A stretch of DNA of 64,000 nucleotides. Source: Gelidibacter salicanalis. GTDB lineage: Bacteria > Bacteroidota > Bacteroidia > Flavobacteriales > Flavobacteriaceae. The notes under the pieces were generated by a model, which did no database searches, was not told the DNA's origin, and worked only from the letters and a program-made list of their open reading frames with translations. The translations under genes and the position numbers were made by a program. The stretch spans positions 124,001 to 188,000 of the forward strand of contig NZ_VORX01000006.1 in the NCBI RefSeq assembly GCF_007997285.1, written 5' to 3'. Every line of letters starts with the position of its first letter. The first letter of the stretch is position 1. Of the stretch, positions 61,418 through 64,000 are shown one piece after another.

Positions 61418-61586
61418 AGTTTGAGTGCCTGTCTTGCCTCAAATGCGAAATATACACGGACTCCTATTTATCTAATAGAAATTGGTGAGTAATTCCGAGC
61501 ACGGTCAGACATGATAGAACAAGTTGCTACATAAAAATTAGAGTACATAATTTAATAATAAGATATCCACTTTTGTGGGCATTACT

Positions 61587-64000
61587 ATGAAGAAATTACA
61601 AAATTACGTCACAGGACAATGGATTGAAGGAAAAGGAGAAGGCGTTCCTATGTTTGACGCCATCACAGGAGAAGTCGTGGCGCTTTCTGATACAGAAGGA
61701 TTAGATCTTGCTGAAATTTTACACTACGGACGCACCAAAGGCGGCGAAGTTTTGCGTAAAATGACTTTTCAGGAACGTGGTAATATGTTGAAAAGCCTTG
61801 CGCTATATCTCACCAAAAGGAAAGAAGCGTTTTACGAATTAAGTTACCGAACAGGTGCCACTAGAGTGGACAGCTGGATTGATATTGAAGGCGGGTTCGG
61901 AAACTTATTTGCCAATGCGTCGTTAAGAAAACTATTCCCAAATCAGTCGTATCATGTAGAAGGTGAACCTATCGATTTATCTCGTGGCGGACGCTTTATG
62001 GCACATCACATTATGGTGCCAAAACGTGGTGTCGCCATTCATATCAATGCATTTAACTTCCCAGTTTGGGGAATGTTAGAGAAATGTGCGACTAATTGGA
62101 TGGCAGGTGTGCCAGCAGTAGTTAAACCTGCAACCAATGGTTCCTTCTTAACGGAAGCCGTAGTGCGTGAAATCATCGCCTCTGGAATCTTACCAGAAGG
62201 TGCTTTACAATTAATTACAGGCTCTGCAAGAGCAATTTTAGATACAGTCGAATCTCAAGATGTGGTCACCTTTACAGGTTCTGCGACTACCGGGCGACTT
62301 CTAAAATCCCATAAACGCATTATCGAAGAATCAGTGCCTTTCAATATGGAAGCCGATTCCTTAAATTGTTCTGTTTTAGGTGAAGACGCACTTCCGGGAA
62401 CACGTGAATTCGATTTGTTTATCAAAGAAGTCCGTAACGAAATGACCGTTAAATGTGGACAGAAATGTACCGCTATTCGTCGTGTTATCGTTCCTGAAAA
62501 CCTTGTGGAAGATGTTCAAATCGCTTTAGGAAAAGCCCTAGATAAAGTCACTATTGGAGATCCTAGATTGAAAGAAGTACGCATGGGCGCTTTAATCAGT
62601 AAAGATCAAGCCAATGAAGTAAGAGATCGCGTTCAGGAACTCGCTAAAACGGCTAGTATCGTTTATGGCGATTTAGATAAGATTGAAACCATAGGGGCTG
62701 ATGCTAAAAAAGGCGCTTTCTTAAGTCCGATTTTACTTCGCGAAGATCATCCATTTAAAAATTTGGCAGTTCATGAAACGGAAGCTTTTGGTCCGGTAAG
62801 TACTATTATGCCTTATAAAAATTTAGATGAAGCCATTACTTTGGCCCAAATGGGGAAAGGTTCATTGGTGTCTTCCATCGCAACTTACGATGATAAAATC
62901 GCCAAAGACTATGTCATCAACGCAGCAAGTCACCACGGACGTATTTTGGTCATCAATCGTGAAATGGCCAAAGAAAGCACCGGTCACGGGTCGCCATTAC
63001 CAAATTTGGTTCACGGTGGACCAGGTCGTGCAGGCGGTGGCGAAGAAATGGGCGGTGTGCGTGGCATCAAGCATTATTTGCAACGTACCGCAATCCAAGG
63101 TTCGCCAACAACCCTTACTGAAATCACTGGCATCTATCAAGCCAACGCAAAATATAAAGAAGCGGAACAGCATCCGTTCAAATACCATTGGGAAGACATT
63201 GAAGCAGGAATGTCTTTAAAAACCCATAAACGAACCCTGACGGATACAGACATTATCAATTTCGCAAACTTGACTTGGGACCATTTTTATGCCCATACCG
63301 ATATCACGTCTCTAGACGGCAGTATTTTTGAAAAACGAACTGCTCACGGCTACTTTATCATTGCCGCCGCTGCAGGATTGTTCGTCTATCCTAACAAAGG
63401 TCCTGTGGCTGCTAATTACGGATTGGAGGACTGTCGTTTTCTTCGCCCATTGTATCATAATGACACCATTTATGTGCGTCTCACTTGTAAACAGAAAATT
63501 GACCGAGATGTCGCTTCAGCAGAACATCCTAGCGGAATCGTCAAATGGTTTGTTGAGGTTTTTGACAGTGCAGATGAATTGGTCGCCGTTGCCACAATTC
63601 TGACAATGGTTCAGAAAAAACAAGAGGTTTTTGTCGAAATGACGGACGACACTATCAAAAACTATCTATCAAAGTTGACGCCAGATCTGAAGCCGAAATG
63701 GGGCATCATGACGCCACAACATATGTTGGAGCATTTGGAATACACCTATAAAATTGCGGCCGGAGAAATTCAAGATTTTGAAGTAGCGACGCCAGAGAAA
63801 ATTTTAGAGAAAGTTCACGCAAGTTTATATAACTACGAGAAATTTCCAAGGAATACCCATTTCCCAACACTCGAAAAAGGGAAGTTAAAAGATTTAATTC
63901 ACCCAGATTTAGAGACAGCAAAACAGAAGTTTTTCGATCAAAGAGCAAAATATTTAGAGTTTTATAAAGAACATTCAGAAGCAAAATTAAAAAATTTGGT
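61587..64000 (+). CDS. paaZ: Bifunctional PaaZ: oxepin-CoA hydrolase and aldehyde dehydrogenase, with C-terminal DinB-like domain (cut by window edge)
   Basis: The frame is open from ATG 61587 to the window end (804 codons, no stop seen). Residues 1-525 are an aldehyde dehydrogenase: HINAFNFPVWGMLEKCATNW, TGSATTGRLL, the catalytic Glu in NMEADSLNCSV and Cys in TVKCGQKCTAIRR. Residues 535-680 are a MaoC-type hotdog hydrolase (DIINFANLTWDHFYAHTD, HGYFIIAAAAGLFV). These together open the oxepin-CoA ring and oxidise the aldehyde. From about 690 the sequence WGIMTPQHMLEHLEYTYKIA begins a DinB/DUF1569-like helical domain not present in the 681-residue E. coli protein. It is the last visible gene of the cluster. 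Confidence 0.95.
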   Translation, partial: MKKLQNYVTGQWIEGKGEGVPMFDAITGEVVALSDTEGLDLAEILHYGRTKGGEVLRKMTFQERGNMLKSLALYLTKRKEAFYELSYRTGATRVDSWIDIEGGFGNLFANASLRKLFPNQSYHVEGEPIDLSRGGRFMAHHIMVPKRGVAIHINAFNFPVWGMLEKCATNWMAGVPAVVKPATNGSFLTEAVVREIIASGILPEGALQLITGSARAILDTVESQDVVTFTGSATTGRLLKSHKRIIEESVPFNMEADSLNCSVLGEDALPGTREFDLFIKEVRNEMTVKCGQKCTAIRRVIVPENLVEDVQIALGKALDKVTIGDPRLKEVRMGALISKDQANEVRDRVQELAKTASIVYGDLDKIETIGADAKKGAFLSPILLREDHPFKNLAVHETEAFGPVSTIMPYKNLDEAITLAQMGKGSLVSSIATYDDKIAKDYVINAASHHGRILVINREMAKESTGHGSPLPNLVHGGPGRAGGGEEMGGVRGIKHYLQRTAIQGSPTTLTEITGIYQANAKYKEAEQHPFKYHWEDIEAGMSLKTHKRTLTDTDIINFANLTWDHFYAHTDITSLDGSIFEKRTAHGYFIIAAAAGLFVYPNKGPVAANYGLEDCRFLRPLYHNDTIYVRLTCKQKIDRDVASAEHPSGIVKWFVEVFDSADELVAVATILTMVQKKQEVFVEMTDDTIKNYLSKLTPDLKPKWGIMTPQHMLEHLEYTYKIAAGEIQDFEVATPEKILEKVHASLYNYEKFPRNTHFPTLEKGKLKDLIHPDLETAKQKFFDQRAKYLEFYKEHSEAKLKNL

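Overview
The window comes from the chromosome of a marine-type Flavobacteriaceae bacterium (Bacteroidota). The base composition is AT-rich. Promoters fit the Bacteroidota pattern (TTG, about 20 bp, TAnnTTTG), and Shine-Dalgarno sequences are essentially absent. The gliding-motility genes gldA, gldB and gldC are present, and primase, DAHP synthase-chorismate mutase and sulfite reductase have the flavobacterial form. No tRNA, rRNA, CRISPR array, prophage or insertion sequence was seen.

Region 1 (1-22117) is a sulfur-assimilation and methionine supercluster. A minus-strand metK fragment sits behind a structured leader. A SAM-I riboswitch then precedes metY, a metX-thrA fusion, metZ and an Rrf2 regulator. 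A promoter with a possible operator drives DUF2061-cysH-cysD-cysN-sulfite reductase-cobA-siroheme dehydrogenase-ferredoxin reductase-cysE-cysM. A second SAM-I riboswitch precedes a split metH and metF. Together these genes reduce sulfate to sulfide, make the siroheme needed for it, and pass sulfur to cysteine, homocysteine and methionine.

Region 2 (22217-29813) has two envelope genes, gldA, and an aromatic amino acid operon: pheA, aminotransferase, tyrA and DAHP synthase-chorismate mutase. A previously unannotated 25-residue leader peptide (Tyr, Trp, Phe-Phe-Phe) and a terminator/antiterminator pair precede the operon. Between attenuator and pheA lie nearly four copies of an exact 110-bp tandem repeat.

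Region 3 (30040-51265) is housekeeping: rsgA, dtd, two transglutaminase-like secreted proteins (one lacking catalytic residues), a MazG-like protein, aroA, queA, rlmN, a prenyl synthase, an ECF sigma factor with a probable anti-sigma partner, a barrel protein, dnaG without zinc ligands, a response regulator with Glu at the phosphorylation site, nadE, gldB-gldC, a DUF4230 protein and a rhodanese.

Region 4 (51332-64000) is a phenylacetate degradation cluster: TetR regulator, paaE, paaA, paaB, paaC, paaD, paaG, a four-helix-bundle gene, paaH, paaI, a zinc peptidase, a thiolase and paaZ (open at the window edge). No paaK or paaF was seen.

The most unusual aspect is the repeat landscape. Many intergenic gaps are filled with short-word inverted or tandem repeats. 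In the paa operon these form long hairpins that overlap start or stop codons, and one hairpin carries the four-helix-bundle gene in its loop. Two palindromic repeat families also occur inside coding sequence, in the N-terminus of PaaA and a linker of PaaH, where they are translated in frame.
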